Source: Leptolyngbya sp. FACHB-60 (lineage in GTDB: Bacteria; Cyanobacteriota; Cyanobacteriia; Phormidesmidales; Phormidesmidaceae). From it: DNA of 64,000 nt. Each line of letters begins with the position of its first letter. Positions within the stretch are counted from its first letter, which is position 1. The translations under genes and the position numbers were made by a program. A model generated the notes under the pieces. That model searched no databases. It had not been told where the DNA came from and saw only the letters and a program-made list of their open reading frames with translations. The stretch spans positions 186,001-250,000 of the forward strand of contig NZ_JACJOX010000028.1 in the NCBI RefSeq assembly GCF_014695775.1. Direction: 5' to 3'. Below are positions 34,232-43,629 of this stretch, one piece after another.

Positions 34232-34255
34232 TTCATACCCCAATTATGCAACGCC
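34232..34255 (-). repeat. Isolated transposon-end sequence
   Basis: Read on the minus strand this is GGCGTTGCATAATTGGGGTA plus TGAA, closely resembling both ends of the MITE-like element at 7981-8071. No partner end was found nearby, so it is probably a solitary scar. Confidence 0.45.
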
Positions 34256-34910
34256 GAAAAAGCTGAAGCAGAGGTGAGCACACATTCATCGGCTATATCT
34301 TATCTCTGCCTAAGGTTGGATTGACAAGGATTCAGCAAGGTAATTTATGAAGTGTCTCAACCCAGAGGAAAAGTAGACCGATGAATAATTTGCTTTCAAA
34401 AAATCTTTTAAATCATGCTCCATCCAAATAACAAATAAATTTTCTTAATGCAAGAATGGCTTACTACAATGAAAGGTTTTAGACACCTAAGGCCCAGAAA
34501 TTCGTATGAAAATCGGATTTTAGCTGTGGAAAACGACTAACTACCGGGATCTTTGCTGATAATCATTCTCGTTACGAGGCTTTCAGTAAATCAGTAACTG
34601 AGCTTGCTAAATCAGTATAAAAGGCGTATCATCCAACCATAAAAATAAAGCCATGGCTTTCGGAAAAAGTCGGTAAGCATGCGGGTTTTAAGCACGTGGG
34701 TTGACTGAGATTTTTCCTCTGAGCCTAGTAGTTTCCGGCTAGATAACCTACGGCACGATTGCTGCTGCACAGAGGTTAAAGGCGATTGATATATCTTGCT
34801 TTGGCAACAATCTTTATCCGTAAGAATTTTTTCTTAAGGGGCTAAGATTTTTGTTGGGCTTGGTGTATTGCTCCTTTTCGACTAGTGCTTGGGGAGACCG
34901 TAGAATTACT
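34256..34910. other. AT-rich leader of the polysaccharide locus
   Basis: This 655-base stretch contains no recognisable gene. It is AT-rich and presumably carries the promoter of the nine-gene locus. A TAAGAA / TTCTTA inverted repeat lies at about 34821-34836. Specific -35 and -10 boxes cannot be assigned with confidence. Confidence 0.45.
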
Positions 34911-37511
34911 ATGGGATTTTTCATGGAAAGTATTGGGGTGCGCCATTCTTTGAGCGATCAGGAGTTGAATGACGAACGTTTAGAAGCAGGCTCGGACAGG
35001 CTCATTCTTGAGCCTAAAAGCCCAATTCCTCGACTCGCTGTCAAAGGCAAATTTCTATTCTGCGATGGGCAAAAGCTCTATATAAAAGGAATTACCTACG
35101 GTACATTTTGTCCTAACTCCCAGCAGGAGCAGTTTCCGGAACCTGAAATAGTTGCCCATGACTTTGCTCAGATGGCGTCACAGGGTATTAATTCTGTACG
35201 GGTATATACAGTTCCCCCTAAATGGTTGTTAGACCTAGCCCACCGGCATGACCTTTGGATAATGGTAGGACTTCCTTGGGAGCAACACATCGCTTTTTTG
35301 GATGCTCCCCAGCGAATTGCAGATATTGAACAACGGGTCAGGTTAGGAGTTCGTGCCTGTTCTAAGCATCCAGCGCTATTGTGTTTTGCCATTGGCAACG
35401 AGATTCCCGCTTCGATGGTGCGCTGGTATGGTCGGCACCGTGTAGAAGCTTTTCTCAAACGCCTGTATTGGGCTGTTAAAGCAGAAGACCCTGATAGCCT
35501 AGTAACCTATGTTAACTACCCCAGCACGGAATATTTGCATACACCCTTTGTAGATTTCTACTGCTTTAATGTCTATCTAGAATTGCAAGACCGCTTAGAT
35601 GCCTACCTAGCACGATTGCAAAATCTAGCTCAAGATAAGCCTTTAGTTATGGCGGAAATTGGGCTTGACAGTCAGAAAAATGGTGAAGTCAAGCAGGCCG
35701 AAACACTGGCTTGGCAAATTCGGTCCATTTTTGGCAGTGGATGTGCCGGATGTTTTGTCTTTGCCTGGACAGACAAATGGTACAGAGGCGGATTTGAAAT
35801 TGAGGATTGGGATTTTGGGTTGACAGACCGTAGTCGCCAGCCCAAGCTCGCCCTTCAGACAGTTCGTCGAGCTTTTGAGGAAACGCCTTTTTCTGCCAGT
35901 ATAGAGTGGCCTAAAATTTCTGTCGCCGTTTGTTCCTACAACGGTTCCAGTACTATCCGAGATACGCTGTCGGCCCTGCAAAATCTTGATTATCCGAACT
36001 TTGAAACTGTAGTAGTAGACGACGGGTCAACTAATGGGGTAGCCCAAATTGCTCAGCAGTATAAGGGCGTTCATCTTATTGTTCACCGTCAAAATGAGGG
36101 ACTGAGTGTTGCCCGCAACACGGCTCTAAACGCAGCTAGTGGAGACATCATCGCCTATATAGATGATGATGCTTACCCCGATCCCCATTGGCTAACCTAT
36201 CTAGCAGCAGCCTTTCTGCAAGCTGACTGGGCCGGGGTTGGAGGGCCAAATTTGCCGCCACCAGGCGATGGGCTGATTGCAGACTGTGTCGCCAACGCTC
36301 CCGGAGGCCCTGTTCATGTACTGGTGTCTGATCAAGAGGCAGAACATATTCCCGGTTGCAATATGGCCTTCCGGGTTAACCGGCTAAAGGAAGTTGGTGG
36401 TTTTGATCCGCGGTTTCGGTCGGCTGGGGACGATGTTGACATTTGTTGGCGTTTGCAGAACCGTGGTTGGAAAATAGGGTTTAGTGCGGCAGCTGTGGTA
36501 TGGCATCACCGTCGTAACTGTGTGAAGACTTACTGGAAGCAACAAAAAGGCTACGGGAAAGCCGAAGCGTTACTAGAGGAAAAATGGCCAAAGAAATATA
36601 ACGCTGTCGGGCACCTTAGCTGGGCCGGTCGATTATATGGCAAAGGACTAGTGCGAGTGTTGTCTTTTCAAAAGCAACGAGTTTATTTTGGAAGTCGGGG
36701 AAGTGCCCCTTTTCAATCAATTTATCAGGCTGCACCAGATCTCTTTAGTTCTCTTTCGACCATGCCCGAGTGGTATTTGCTAACACTGTTACTGGCTGGG
36801 CTATCCACCCTCGGCTACTTTTGGCCGTATGCGCTGTGGGCTATTCCCTTGCTCATGGCCGCGAGCGCTGTGCCGGTTTTGCAAGCCATCTGGAGTGCCT
36901 CCCATGCTGAATTTACGACGCTCAACCGTAGCCGTTTGAATCGCCTTAAGCTGTATAGCTTGACAACATTGCTATATTGCATTCAGCCTCTAGCGCGCCT
37001 GTGGGGACGCTTAGATAACGGCCTCACACCTTGGCGTAGACGAGGTAAGACATCGCTTAAGTGGCCAAGATGCCAATCCAGAGCTTTGTGGAGTGAGGAA
37101 TGGTATTCGTCGGAAGATTGGTTGTCAGACTTTTATCAAGGGTTTAGTCGGCATGGTGCGATCGCAAGTCATGGTGGTGACTTCGACCCTTGGGATTTGG
37201 AAATCAGGAGCGGGCTTACTGGATCGATTCGGATACTAATGGTAATTGAAGAGCATGGGAATGGTAAGCAACTCGTTCGACTACGCTCTTGGCCCAAAAT
37301 TGCCCCTACTGCCGTCGGTATTCTAATAATCATGATTTTGCTAACGGCGGCGGCCGCTAGAGATGAATCAATTTTTGCAGCGTTTGTCTTAGGTTGTGCG
37401 ACCTTTGCCGGAGGTGCAACTATCGCTTGGGATTGCTCGACTGCGGCCTCAACCTACCTCCAATCAGTCAATCAGTTAGCCAGTTCCAGAAACTGTGAAT
37501 TAGTCCAATGA
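34911..37511 (+). CDS. Glycoside hydrolase-GT2 glycosyltransferase fusion with membrane segments
   Basis: The start is uncertain: I use ATG 34911, with ATG 34923 and TTG 34851 as alternatives. Residues ~40-325 form a TIM-barrel glycoside hydrolase of the GH2/GH5 clan, with acid/base Glu164 in FAIGNEIPAS and nucleophile Glu249 in VMAEIGLDS. Residues ~335-570 are a GT2 domain with ISVAVCSYNG, the VVVDDGS strand, AYIDDDAYPDPHW (metal-binding Asp) and the acidic AGDDVDICWRLQNRGW. Membrane segments lie near 625-665 and again near the C-terminus. The fusion suggests coupled building and trimming of a glycan at the inner membrane. Its stop overlaps the next ABC gene in ATGA. Confidence 0.85.
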   Translation: MGFFMESIGVRHSLSDQELNDERLEAGSDRLILEPKSPIPRLAVKGKFLFCDGQKLYIKGITYGTFCPNSQQEQFPEPEIVAHDFAQMASQGINSVRVYTVPPKWLLDLAHRHDLWIMVGLPWEQHIAFLDAPQRIADIEQRVRLGVRACSKHPALLCFAIGNEIPASMVRWYGRHRVEAFLKRLYWAVKAEDPDSLVTYVNYPSTEYLHTPFVDFYCFNVYLELQDRLDAYLARLQNLAQDKPLVMAEIGLDSQKNGEVKQAETLAWQIRSIFGSGCAGCFVFAWTDKWYRGGFEIEDWDFGLTDRSRQPKLALQTVRRAFEETPFSASIEWPKISVAVCSYNGSSTIRDTLSALQNLDYPNFETVVVDDGSTNGVAQIAQQYKGVHLIVHRQNEGLSVARNTALNAASGDIIAYIDDDAYPDPHWLTYLAAAFLQADWAGVGGPNLPPPGDGLIADCVANAPGGPVHVLVSDQEAEHIPGCNMAFRVNRLKEVGGFDPRFRSAGDDVDICWRLQNRGWKIGFSAAAVVWHHRRNCVKTYWKQQKGYGKAEALLEEKWPKKYNAVGHLSWAGRLYGKGLVRVLSFQKQRVYFGSRGSAPFQSIYQAAPDLFSSLSTMPEWYLLTLLLAGLSTLGYFWPYALWAIPLLMAASAVPVLQAIWSASHAEFTTLNRSRLNRLKLYSLTTLLYCIQPLARLWGRLDNGLTPWRRRGKTSLKWPRCQSRALWSEEWYSSEDWLSDFYQGFSRHGAIASHGGDFDPWDLEIRSGLTGSIRILMVIEEHGNGKQLVRLRSWPKIAPTAVGILIIMILLTAAAARDESIFAAFVLGCATFAGGATIAWDCSTAASTYLQSVNQLASSRNCELVQ

Positions 37512-39316
37512 GCCTAATTCGCTATAAGCGCCTGTTACCCTACCTGTTGCGTCATTGGCCGTTGCTGGTGCTCATCGTTGTTTTGACCCTGTTGGCGTCT
37601 CTTCTGGCAGCCCTGCAACCTTGGCCTTTGAAGATTTTGGTAGATTATGCCCTCGGTGATACAGCTTTACCTCATGTCTTAAGCACACTCCTGTCTGCTT
37701 TACATCAAGAGAAGTCAGCAGTTGCCCTAGTTGTCTTAGCAGCCCTGAGCAGCTTTGGTCTTTACTGCATCAATTCAGTCTTCGACGCAGTCTTGAGCCT
37801 GGCATGGGCAACCATGGGTCAAAAAACTGTATACGAGCTATCAGCGGCACTATTTTCACAACTGCAAAGACTTTCACTTCAATTTCATCGTCACAACGCC
37901 GTTGGAGACTTTCTCGATCGCCTGTCGGTAGACACCTATAGTGCCTACACCTTAACCAACATTCTCCTGGTTTCGCCAATCCGGCAAAGTGTCTTGCTGT
38001 GCACCCTCGGCTTGGTCGCTTGGCAACTCGACCCTGGCTTGACAGTCATCACGTTTGCGGTAGTACCGCTCATGGTAATAGTTGCTCTTGCTTGTGGAGC
38101 CCAGCTCAAACGGTTAATGCAGCATCAACGCCAAGCCCAAGCGCAGGTGATGAGTTTTGTCCATCAGACGTTGACCTCTATACCTATTGTTCAAGCTTTT
38201 AGCACTGAAGATGCTAACCAAAACTATTTTGGCTTGCTAGCGGCACGTTCAGTTGCTTCATCACAAAGAAATCGACTTTTTGGTAGCTTGCTTAACACAA
38301 CCAATGGTTCTATTGCTGTGATATCTACAGCCATCGTTATATTTTTTGGAGGTACTAAAGCAGTAGCCGGTGTAGTGACTGTCGGTAGCCTATTAGTGAT
38401 ATTGGACTATTTACGCTCTATTCAAGCCGCGTTTAGAGAGCTGTTCACTAACTATAGCAAGCTAAAATCTCTTGAAGTCAATATAGATCGTATTTTTGAG
38501 ATTATTGATTCTGATGATAAAATCCCAGAGCCATTAACACCAATTAGTTTCCCTACTGGCCGATCCCGAGGAGATATTTGCTTTAAATCAGTTACATTTG
38601 GTTACGAACTCAATAAGCCAATCTTAAAAAAGATATCTTTCACAGCCAAGGCAGGAGAAACTATTGCCGTTGTAGGCCCTAGTGGGGCCGGAAAAAGTAC
38701 GCTACTATCCGCTATCCCTCGTTTTTTTGATCCTTGGCAAGGCCAAGTTCTAATGGATGGCCTCAATGTGAGAGATCTGCCTGTAAGTGTGGTGCGATCG
38801 CAAGTTGGCCTAGTGTTACAAGATCCCTTTTTATTGCCTTTAAGTGTTGCTGACAATATTGCCTATGGCAGACCCAACGCCACCCGTCAACGTGTTATAC
38901 AGGCAGCAAAAATAGCTAATGTAGATAGCTTTGTTGACCAACTGGCTCATGGCTATGACACTGTAATAGGGGAGCGAGGAGCCACTTTATCAGGAGGCCA
39001 AAAGCAGAGGATTTCGATTGCTCGAGCACTTTTAAAAGATGCGCCAATTCTAATTCTAGATGAGCCCACTTCAGCCTTAGATGTTCAAACCGAAAGATCC
39101 ATAATGGATGCACTAGATCGACTGATGGCTGGGCGTACCACCTTTATCATTGCTCATCGCCTATCCACAGTTAAGCGAGCCAATCGTATTTTAGTGCTAG
39201 ACCAGGGCCATTTAGTAGAGACAGGTACCCATCAGGAGTTAATAGATGCACAGGGGCTTTATGCACGCTTGCATTACCTGCAAGCTAAAAAAACGTTCGG
39301 AGCGGTCATGCGATGA
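37508..39316 (+). CDS. ABC exporter half-transporter (type IV, MsbA-like), first of pair
   Basis: The 602-residue protein has an exporter membrane domain with six helices (about residues 1-320), then an ATPase. Motifs are Walker A GPSGAGKST, Q-loop VGLVLQDPF, signature LSGGQKQR, Walker B ILILDEPTSALD and H-loop FIIAHRLST, all intact. It would export a lipid-linked sugar or glycan intermediate. It overlaps its neighbours by four bases at both ends. Adjacent similar protein suggests a heterodimer, although each could also form homodimers. Confidence 0.9.
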   Translation: MSLIRYKRLLPYLLRHWPLLVLIVVLTLLASLLAALQPWPLKILVDYALGDTALPHVLSTLLSALHQEKSAVALVVLAALSSFGLYCINSVFDAVLSLAWATMGQKTVYELSAALFSQLQRLSLQFHRHNAVGDFLDRLSVDTYSAYTLTNILLVSPIRQSVLLCTLGLVAWQLDPGLTVITFAVVPLMVIVALACGAQLKRLMQHQRQAQAQVMSFVHQTLTSIPIVQAFSTEDANQNYFGLLAARSVASSQRNRLFGSLLNTTNGSIAVISTAIVIFFGGTKAVAGVVTVGSLLVILDYLRSIQAAFRELFTNYSKLKSLEVNIDRIFEIIDSDDKIPEPLTPISFPTGRSRGDICFKSVTFGYELNKPILKKISFTAKAGETIAVVGPSGAGKSTLLSAIPRFFDPWQGQVLMDGLNVRDLPVSVVRSQVGLVLQDPFLLPLSVADNIAYGRPNATRQRVIQAAKIANVDSFVDQLAHGYDTVIGERGATLSGGQKQRISIARALLKDAPILILDEPTSALDVQTERSIMDALDRLMAGRTTFIIAHRLSTVKRANRILVLDQGHLVETGTHQELIDAQGLYARLHYLQAKKTFGAVMR

Positions 39317-41142
39317 AGCCATGGTGGTTAAGGCTTAGTCAATACGCACAGCCTCACTGGGGTGGCCTTGGGGCTATTTTAGTGCTGACCTCAACAACGA
39401 TCGGTATCAACGTTCTCAAACCCTGGCCTCTAAAGCTAATCATTGACAATGTTATTGACAACAAGCCTTGGCCCTCTTCACTAGCCTGGTTCCAACGCCT
39501 GCCAAGCGCAGAATCTACGACGAGTCAGTTAACTTGGTTGGCGGGTAGCACCGTCCTGATCTTTCTAGCTGCCGAAGGTCTCAACCTACTGCAAGCTTAC
39601 CTACAAGCAGGTATAGGGCAGCGTATGCAGTATGACTTGGGTGGCACTCTATTTGATCATCTTCAGCGATTATCTCTAAAGTTTCACACCACGCAGCGAA
39701 CTGGAGATTTAGCCAAGCGGGTGCTTGCTGACAGTAGCTGTGTTAGCAACCTTATCTTCGGTGTTTTTCTAACAATTTTGACGGCTTTAGGAAATTTAGC
39801 TGTCATGTTTATTGTGATGTGGCAACTTAGCTCCCTTTTAGCCTTGATGGCTTTGATCGCAATGCCATTTTTCTTGTTATTAATACAGTTATTCAATCGA
39901 CCAATGGCCCAATGGAGCTATCGTCACCAGCAATTGGAAGGTGACATGATGGCTCTCAGTGAGCAGACTCTATCCGCTATTCCAGTAGTTCAAGCCTTTA
40001 ATCGTCAGGATTTAGAAGATCAGCGCTTTAACCAACTGGTCCGTCATACTTTGAAAGCTTTTCAGAAAATGACCTTAACTCAGGTTCAGTTTAAGATTGG
40101 GGTCGGCAGTATTACTGCTTTAAGCACAACAGCCTTAATGTCACTAGGTGGATTGCAAGTATTGCAAGGAACTCTGACGGTGGGTAGCTTGCTAGTATTT
40201 ATTAGCTATCTAACAGCTCTTTATTCACCCATGGAAACCTTGGCCTATAGCTCTTCTGGCTATGCTGCGGCTGCCGCTGGTGCACGACGCGTATTTGAAG
40301 TATTAGCTGTAGACGAACAAGTTCAAGAAAGTACCCATGCGGGTGCCTTTCCAGCGGCAAAGGCAAGAGGGGAAGTTTGTTTTAATCAAGTCAGTTTTGG
40401 TTATCACATCGATTCACCTACGCTAAAAAACATTTGCCTAGACGTAGAGTCTGGCGAAGTTGTTGCCTTTGTAGGCTCAACTGGAGGAGGAAAAAGTACT
40501 CTAATTTCTTTGATTCCTCGGTTTTTTGATCCCGATAAAGGACGAGTTTTAATCGATGGAATTGATTTGCGCGAACTTACAATTAAGGCGGTGAGATCTC
40601 AGGTAGCCCTAGTGCCTCAAGAGCCCTTCCTCTTACCCCTAACCATTGCCGATAATATTGCCTATGGAACTGTTAATGTTACTCGCGATCGAGTTATTCA
40701 AGCAGGTATGGTTGCTAATGCTCATGATTTTATTCAGCAATTGCCCCAGGGATATGACACAAAAATTGGAGAACAGGGATCAACTCTATCTGGGGGAGAA
40801 AAACAGCGTATTTCTATTGCCAGAGCTGTGCTTAAAGACGCTCCAATTTTGATTCTAGATGAGCCTACCTCTGCACTAGACTCTCAAACCGAGAGATCTA
40901 TTATAGAAGCGCTAGATCGATTGATTACTGGGCGGACCACCTTTATTATTGCCCATCGCTTATCCACTGTTAGACAAGCCCATCGTATTGTGGTTTTGGA
41001 GCAGGGCGAAATTCTTGAGGTTGGCAGCCATGAAACATTACTGTCTGCTGGAGGTCTTTATGCTCGACTGCACACAATGCAGCACCACCATAATCACAAT
41101 TCTCTTACTGGTTTTATAGAAAAAAACGGTTTCATATCCTGA
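39313..41142 (+). CDS. ABC exporter half-transporter (type IV, MsbA-like), second of pair
   Basis: The 609-residue protein repeats the plan of the preceding gene: a six-helix domain and an ATPase with Walker A GSTGGGKST, signature LSGGEKQR, Walker B ILILDEPTSALD and IIAHRLST. The Walker A Ser-Thr-Gly version is slightly unusual but keeps the lysine. All ATPase motifs are intact in both partners, unlike heterodimers with one degenerate site. The ATG overlaps the previous stop. A 152-base gap follows before the acyltransferase pair. Confidence 0.9.
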   Translation: MKPWWLRLSQYAQPHWGGLGAILVLTSTTIGINVLKPWPLKLIIDNVIDNKPWPSSLAWFQRLPSAESTTSQLTWLAGSTVLIFLAAEGLNLLQAYLQAGIGQRMQYDLGGTLFDHLQRLSLKFHTTQRTGDLAKRVLADSSCVSNLIFGVFLTILTALGNLAVMFIVMWQLSSLLALMALIAMPFFLLLIQLFNRPMAQWSYRHQQLEGDMMALSEQTLSAIPVVQAFNRQDLEDQRFNQLVRHTLKAFQKMTLTQVQFKIGVGSITALSTTALMSLGGLQVLQGTLTVGSLLVFISYLTALYSPMETLAYSSSGYAAAAAGARRVFEVLAVDEQVQESTHAGAFPAAKARGEVCFNQVSFGYHIDSPTLKNICLDVESGEVVAFVGSTGGGKSTLISLIPRFFDPDKGRVLIDGIDLRELTIKAVRSQVALVPQEPFLLPLTIADNIAYGTVNVTRDRVIQAGMVANAHDFIQQLPQGYDTKIGEQGSTLSGGEKQRISIARAVLKDAPILILDEPTSALDSQTERSIIEALDRLITGRTTFIIAHRLSTVRQAHRIVVLEQGEILEVGSHETLLSAGGLYARLHTMQHHHNHNSLTGFIEKNGFIS

Positions 41143-41294
41143 GAGTCGATGGCAAAGGCTTATAGACGTAGAGTCTTCTAAACACTACTCTTCTCAGGCT
41201 CATCACCCTGCCAAAACAATTAGCCGAATTCGCTAGGAAGAAAGCTTATCTTGACAGATCAAGTATTGAAATACAGTGGGGCAAATGTACTCTA

Positions 41295-41879
41295 ATGGAT
41301 TTAAGTGAATTAGCTTCAATTACTGGTGATTGGGACTACAGTGAACTGCCGTCTAATGTGTACTTAGGTCAGGATTGTTGGTTGGAAAGAAAAGAGAGCT
41401 TTAACCGTTACCGCAGTCAAAAAAAAACAGGCATGGTTTTAGGGAACTTCGTAAAGGTATATACCTGGACAACGTTTAATATAGAGCCCTCTGGAAGTAT
41501 TTTTGTAGGAGATGAGTCTATTCTCGTGGGGCCTACATTCATGTGCCAGAATCAGATTACTATTGGCAACCGCGTTGTCTTGTCTTATCACGTTACTGTT
41601 GCTGATTCCGATTTTCATCCCATTGATTCAGTCTTGCGTAAGCAAGATGCCGTAGCTAACAGTCCTTTTGGAGACCGCTCGCAGCGACCAACAATTATCT
41701 CGCGCCCAGTCATTATTGAAGACGACGCTTGGATTGGAATTGGAGCCACGATTCTTAAAGGAGTTCGTATTGGTCGAGGGGCGCGTGTTAGTGCTGGGGC
41801 CGTTGTTACTTCAGACGTTCCTCGTGGGATTACTGTCGTCGGCAATCCTGCTGTCTTTCTTGATGGAGACTCGACATGA
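41295..41879 (+). CDS. Left-handed beta-helix (hexapeptide) acyltransferase, first of pair
   Basis: The 194-residue protein contains hexapeptide repeats in the style of LpxA/WcaF/NodL acetyltransferases: [51 protein letters not shown] and [17 protein letters not shown], ending VVGNPAVF. The HPID histidine after VADSDF is the likely catalytic base. It probably O-acetylates a sugar of the polysaccharide. Its stop overlaps the next start by four bases. Confidence 0.88.
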   Translation: MDLSELASITGDWDYSELPSNVYLGQDCWLERKESFNRYRSQKKTGMVLGNFVKVYTWTTFNIEPSGSIFVGDESILVGPTFMCQNQITIGNRVVLSYHVTVADSDFHPIDSVLRKQDAVANSPFGDRSQRPTIISRPVIIEDDAWIGIGATILKGVRIGRGARVSAGAVVTSDVPRGITVVGNPAVFLDGDST

Positions 41880-42454
41880 TGCAGAGTTATAGGCTGGATC
41901 ACGACTGGTTTTCTGCACCACTGCCAGACAATGTTGTCTTAGGTGACCGGAATTGGATCTATAGCAGCTTTGCTTTTCGCCACTATTATAGTCAGCAGTC
42001 TGTCGGGCTACAAACAGGACATGACACCGGCATTTATAACGGCACGTTCTTTAATTTAGGGCCAAATGGAAGAGTCGAAATAGGCAATTACTGTACCTTG
42101 GTTGGGGTTATTATTTGCACCGATTGTAGTGTTGTTATTCGAGATTATACTTTTATCGCCCATGATGTCGTTCTAGCTGACTCAACTGTAGCTTTTCCTT
42201 TTGTAGATTCTTCTGAAAATTGGGAGAGCAATAGTTCTTCTAAAGAGATGGGTAGCCCTATCGGCATTCTAATTGAGGAAAATGCTTGGATTGGAGCTAA
42301 AGCAATCCTATTAAAAGGTACGCATATCGGTGCGGGTTCGATTGTAGGTGCCTGTTCTGTTGTCAGTTCGGTAGTTCCACCTTACACAATTGTAGTCGGC
42401 AATCCAGCTCGAGTTGTCCGTCACTTAGATAAGCACACTAATTATTATGGCTAA
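41876..42454 (+). CDS. Left-handed beta-helix (hexapeptide) acyltransferase, second of pair
   Basis: The 192-residue paralogue has repeats [48 protein letters not shown] and [17 protein letters not shown], ending [12 protein letters not shown]. Compared with the first copy the His after VLADS is replaced in context by a diverged loop (TVAFPFVDS), so catalysis may differ or one copy may be non-catalytic. Both share the N-terminal LPxNVxLGxxxWxxxSF pattern, so they are sister genes. It overlaps the next gene by eight bases. Confidence 0.85.
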   Translation: MMQSYRLDHDWFSAPLPDNVVLGDRNWIYSSFAFRHYYSQQSVGLQTGHDTGIYNGTFFNLGPNGRVEIGNYCTLVGVIICTDCSVVIRDYTFIAHDVVLADSTVAFPFVDSSENWESNSSSKEMGSPIGILIEENAWIGAKAILLKGTHIGAGSIVGACSVVSSVVPPYTIVVGNPARVVRHLDKHTNYYG

Positions 42455-43628
42455 AGAGAAGTTCAAAAAAGGAAAAATTGTTGTTTTTGGGATTCTTTTT
42501 TGGTATCCCTTAGCAGGAGTTACCTATCAGTTTCTTAATTACTTAATAGGGTTACGCAACTTAGGTTATGACGTTTACTACGTCGAGGATTCTAGCCGCT
42601 GGCTCTACGACCCCAAAACCGATATCTTGACACCAAAGGTGACAGAGAATCTCCAGGAAATTGTACCTATTTTAGATGCCTACGGATTTCATGAGCGCTG
42701 GGTATTCCGAGATTATTTAAGTGGAGAGTGTTATGGGATGACATCTTCTCAACTTTTACAGCTTTATCAGGATGCAGATGCTTGTTTAAATGTGACAGGA
42801 GATCAGGACATTAAGGATGAACAGCTAACATGTCGTCGTCACGTTTATATTGAATCTGACCCAGTGATTTCTCAGTTTAAGTTGGCTGACGGTGATGTCA
42901 AGATGATAAAACATTTGGCTCATCATGATACATTTTTTAGCTTCGGAGAAAATTTAGGAAATGCTGACTGCGGGGTTCCAGTTGGTCAGTACGAATGGAA
43001 GCCAACTCGTCAACCAGTTGTGTTATCACTTTGGCAACATAGCTATGGTGCTGGGGAAACTTATAATACTATCGCGACGTGGAATAACAAGGGTAAAGAC
43101 ATTACCTATCGGGGTGAAACATATTATTGGCGGAAGGCTCGTGAGTTAGAGAAATTTTTAGATTTGCCCCATAAAAGTCCTCTAAAGTTTGAGATTGCCG
43201 CGAATGTCAGTAAAGATGAAAAAATAACTGTCAAGGAACTGCTCAATCAACACGGCTGGCAGCAATCAGATGCTGTTAAGCTCTCCCAAGACATACAGAG
43301 ATACCAAACCTACATTCAGACATCCCGCGGTGAATTTACGGTCGCTAAAGATCAATACACGCGATTGCGAACAGGATGGTTTAGCGATCGCTCAGCCTGC
43401 TACTTAGCAGCAGGTCGGCCTGTTATCACTCAAGAAACGGGGTTTAGCAAGTTTCTTCCTACTGGCAAAGGATTATTCTCATTTCAAACTATGGAGGATA
43501 TTTTAGTAGCATTGGATGAGATTGAAAGTGACTACGAGGGCAATTGTCGTGCTGCACGGGAAATTGCCGCTGAGTATTTTGCGGCAGAAAAAGTGCTTGG
43601 TAGTTTAATGGAGCGAGCAGAGTTGTAA
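42447..43628 (+). CDS. GT-B-like glycosyltransferase, first of pair
   Basis: The 393-residue protein starts IVVFGILFWYPLAGVTYQFL with GLRNLGYDVYYVED, the opening of a GT-B glycosyltransferase. Near the C-terminus it has RTGWFSDRSACYLAAGRPVI followed by TQETGFSKFLPTGKGLFSF, the nucleotide-sugar-side signature of a family usually annotated as glycosyltransferase. There is no membrane segment. ATG 42447 overlaps the previous stop. The donor and acceptor are unknown. Confidence 0.78.
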   Translation: MAKEKFKKGKIVVFGILFWYPLAGVTYQFLNYLIGLRNLGYDVYYVEDSSRWLYDPKTDILTPKVTENLQEIVPILDAYGFHERWVFRDYLSGECYGMTSSQLLQLYQDADACLNVTGDQDIKDEQLTCRRHVYIESDPVISQFKLADGDVKMIKHLAHHDTFFSFGENLGNADCGVPVGQYEWKPTRQPVVLSLWQHSYGAGETYNTIATWNNKGKDITYRGETYYWRKARELEKFLDLPHKSPLKFEIAANVSKDEKITVKELLNQHGWQQSDAVKLSQDIQRYQTYIQTSRGEFTVAKDQYTRLRTGWFSDRSACYLAAGRPVITQETGFSKFLPTGKGLFSFQTMEDILVALDEIESDYEGNCRAAREIAAEYFAAEKVLGSLMERAEL

Positions 43629-43629
43629 T

